From: Piliocolobus tephrosceles
Lineage: Eukaryota; Chordata; Mammalia; Primates; Cercopithecidae
Assembly (NCBI RefSeq): GCF_002776525.5
Contig: NC_045446.1
Location: 62,054,160 to 62,118,159 of the forward strand
Length of the DNA stretch: 64,000 nt
Direction of reading: 5' to 3'
Made by a program: the position numbers and the translations under genes. The number at the start of each line of letters is the position of its first letter. The stretch's first letter is position 1. Of this stretch, positions 62,831-64,000 are shown piece by piece. A model generated the notes under the pieces. That model saw nothing but the letters and a program-made list of their open reading frames with translations. It ran no database searches and was not told where the DNA came from.

Positions 62831-62974
62831 TGTGGAGACAGGGTAAAGAACGGACAGGAGGCAGAGAGAGGAACTGTACAGGGGAGAAAAGTATGAGGGA
62901 TGATATGAAGAATTAAACTGAGGAGATGACATGATGTCAGAAGAAGAGAGAAAACAGAGTATAATAAGTAGTAG

Positions 62975-63087
62975 CTGGTGGGTCACAGTGGCTCATGGCT
63001 GTAATGACAGCACTTTGAGAGGCCAGCCTGGGCAACATGGCGAAACCCTGTTTCTACCACACAAAAACAAAAAATTAGCCAAGTGGA
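62975..63087 (+). repeat. Alu, left-arm fragment
   Basis: GGTGGGTCACAGTGGCTCAT to AAAATTAGCCAAGTGG with a deletion in the middle. Cut by the next Alu. Confidence 0.7.
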
Positions 63088-63089
63088 GT

Positions 63090-63391
63090 TCTTTTTTTTT
63101 TTTTTTTTAAGAGGCAAGGTCTCACTCTGTCACCCAGGCTGGAGTGCAGTGGCAAGATCATAGCTCACTGTAACCTCAAACTTCTGGGATCAAGTGATCC
63201 ACCTGCCTCAGCGTCCCAAGTAGTGGGAGTACAGGTGTGTGCCACCATGCCTGGCTAATTTTTTTTTTTTTTCTGTAGAGACAGGGTCTCACTATGTTGC
63301 CTAGGCACAGCATTATTATAAATTCTTCTCTAAAAATTCTATGCTTCTCCCAAAGCCCTGGGATTACAGGCATGAACCACCACACCTGGCC
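63090..63391 (-). repeat. Alu with internal replacement
   Basis: Poly(T), then GAGGCAAGGTCTCACTCTGT to CACCACACCTGGCC. The second-arm stretch at about 63306-63348 is replaced by an AT-rich, non-Alu sequence. Confidence 0.78.
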
Positions 63392-63547
63392 CAGAGTTGT
63401 CTTTGTCTTTTTCTACTAGGAGGTATACTATAGAGGTCACAATCATTGGCTACAGTTTATAACATATAGGCTAAAATGTTTTACACATAAGACAACCAGT
63501 AAAACGTCATGATTTACAAACAAATTAGTGTCTTTTTTAGTGTCAAA

Positions 63548-63680
63548 GTCCCAGCTACTCAGGAGGCTAAGGTGGGAGAATTGCTTGAATGCGGAATGAG
63601 CAGAGATCATGCCACTGCACTCCAGCCTGGGTGCCAGAGTAAGACTCTGTCTCAATAAATACATAAATAAATGGACAGAT
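63548..63680 (+). repeat. Alu, 3' half
   Basis: AGTCCCAGCTACTCAGGAGG to CTCTGTCTCAATAAATACAT. Confidence 0.78.
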
Positions 63681-63699
63681 AGATAGACAGAAAGACATA

Positions 63700-63905
63700 T
63701 AGTAGCTAATGCTTACTGAGTGCATACTATGTACCTGACACTATTCTACTGACCTAACATGTACGAACTCATTAATCTTAACAACTCCCTTATGAAGTAG
63801 GTACCATTATCACCCAACCTTATAGAGGAGGAAATTGAGCTATGAGATGAAATAATTTGCCAAGATCACACAGCAAGTAAATGGTAGAAGTCTCTACCAC
63901 ATGCT
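63700..63905 (-). repeat. MIR
   Basis: TTACTGAGTGCATACTATGT, GAGGAGGAAATTGAGCTATG and TTGCCAAGATCACACAGCAA match reverse MIR. Confidence 0.7.
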
Positions 63906-64000
63906 GCTATTTGATGTTGGCAAGAAACTTCTGAGCTTTAGTACCCCTATTTGTAAAATAAGAATAAAGACACCCGTTATAAAAGAGTGATGAAAATTAA

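Larger units (their letters stand above)
55716..64000 (-). other. NUMA1: NUMA1 5' intron sequence
   Basis: Upstream of the start-codon exon. No coding exon found. The stretch at 57320-62600 lacks Alus and is GC-rich at about 60.4-61.8 kb. Open frames there (for example 59030-59536 plus, and several overlapping ones at 61320-62044) are proline- or alanine-rich without splice context or family resemblance. A 5' non-coding exon or alternative promoter could lie here. Confidence 0.6.

Overview
The window is primate nuclear DNA. It is dense in Alu elements with L1, MIR and L2 remnants, and its genes are split by GT-AG introns. Several young Alus (about 7.46, 34.9, 39.8, 45.2, 50.0 and 51.8 kb) carry markers I associate with Old World monkey AluY lineages: GGCCGGATCTCAGC, CTAGTTTTTTGTA, CAGGCTTGAGCC, and on the other strand GCTCAAGCCTG and ACTAGCCGGGCGAGG. 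The encoded proteins are close to human but not identical. The best guess is a cercopithecid such as a macaque, baboon or guenon, in the segment equivalent to human 11q13.4. This rests on recall of the families; no search was run.

Layout. Positions 1-15.5 kb hold the 3' two thirds of RNF121 (plus strand, six coding exons, 684-14248, then the 3' UTR). It encodes a multi-pass membrane RING-H2 ubiquitin ligase. Its last two introns look like minor-spliceosome (U12) introns. Positions 15.55-17.85 kb are intergenic or upstream IL18BP sequence with an IRF/ISRE-like site. IL18BP (plus strand, five coding exons, 17907-19872) encodes the secreted interleukin-18 decoy receptor, here with a frameshifted, longer C-terminus. 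NUMA1 (minus strand) fills the rest. All 25 coding exons are present from 55683 down to 21479, its polyadenylation signal is near 20.84 kb, and its 5' non-coding part lies in or beyond 55.7-64 kb. IL18BP and NUMA1 converge tail to tail with about 0.3 kb between their poly(A) signals.

Every coding exon was placed by hand using AG/GT borders and codon phase. All phases close, giving 246 residues plus stop for the RNF121 part, 210 aa for IL18BP and 2118 aa for NuMA (human is 2115 as I recall; the three extra residues sit in an Ala/Thr tract near the C-terminus). The genes share no pathway: an ER/Golgi ubiquitin ligase, a cytokine antagonist and a mitotic spindle-pole organiser.

Repeats are uneven. 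From about 10.4 to 34.5 kb there is no Alu, while 34.5-57.3 kb is crowded with them. Other features are an inverted duplication around a spacer (43.1-43.8 kb), a nested Alu (39.6-40.2 kb), a degenerate 31-bp tandem array (48.26-48.38 kb) and a second Alu-free block in the NUMA1 5' intron (57.3-62.6 kb). I found no sign of a new biological system. The most notable points are the paired U12 introns, the altered IL18BP C-terminus, the NuMA tail expansion and the inverted duplication.
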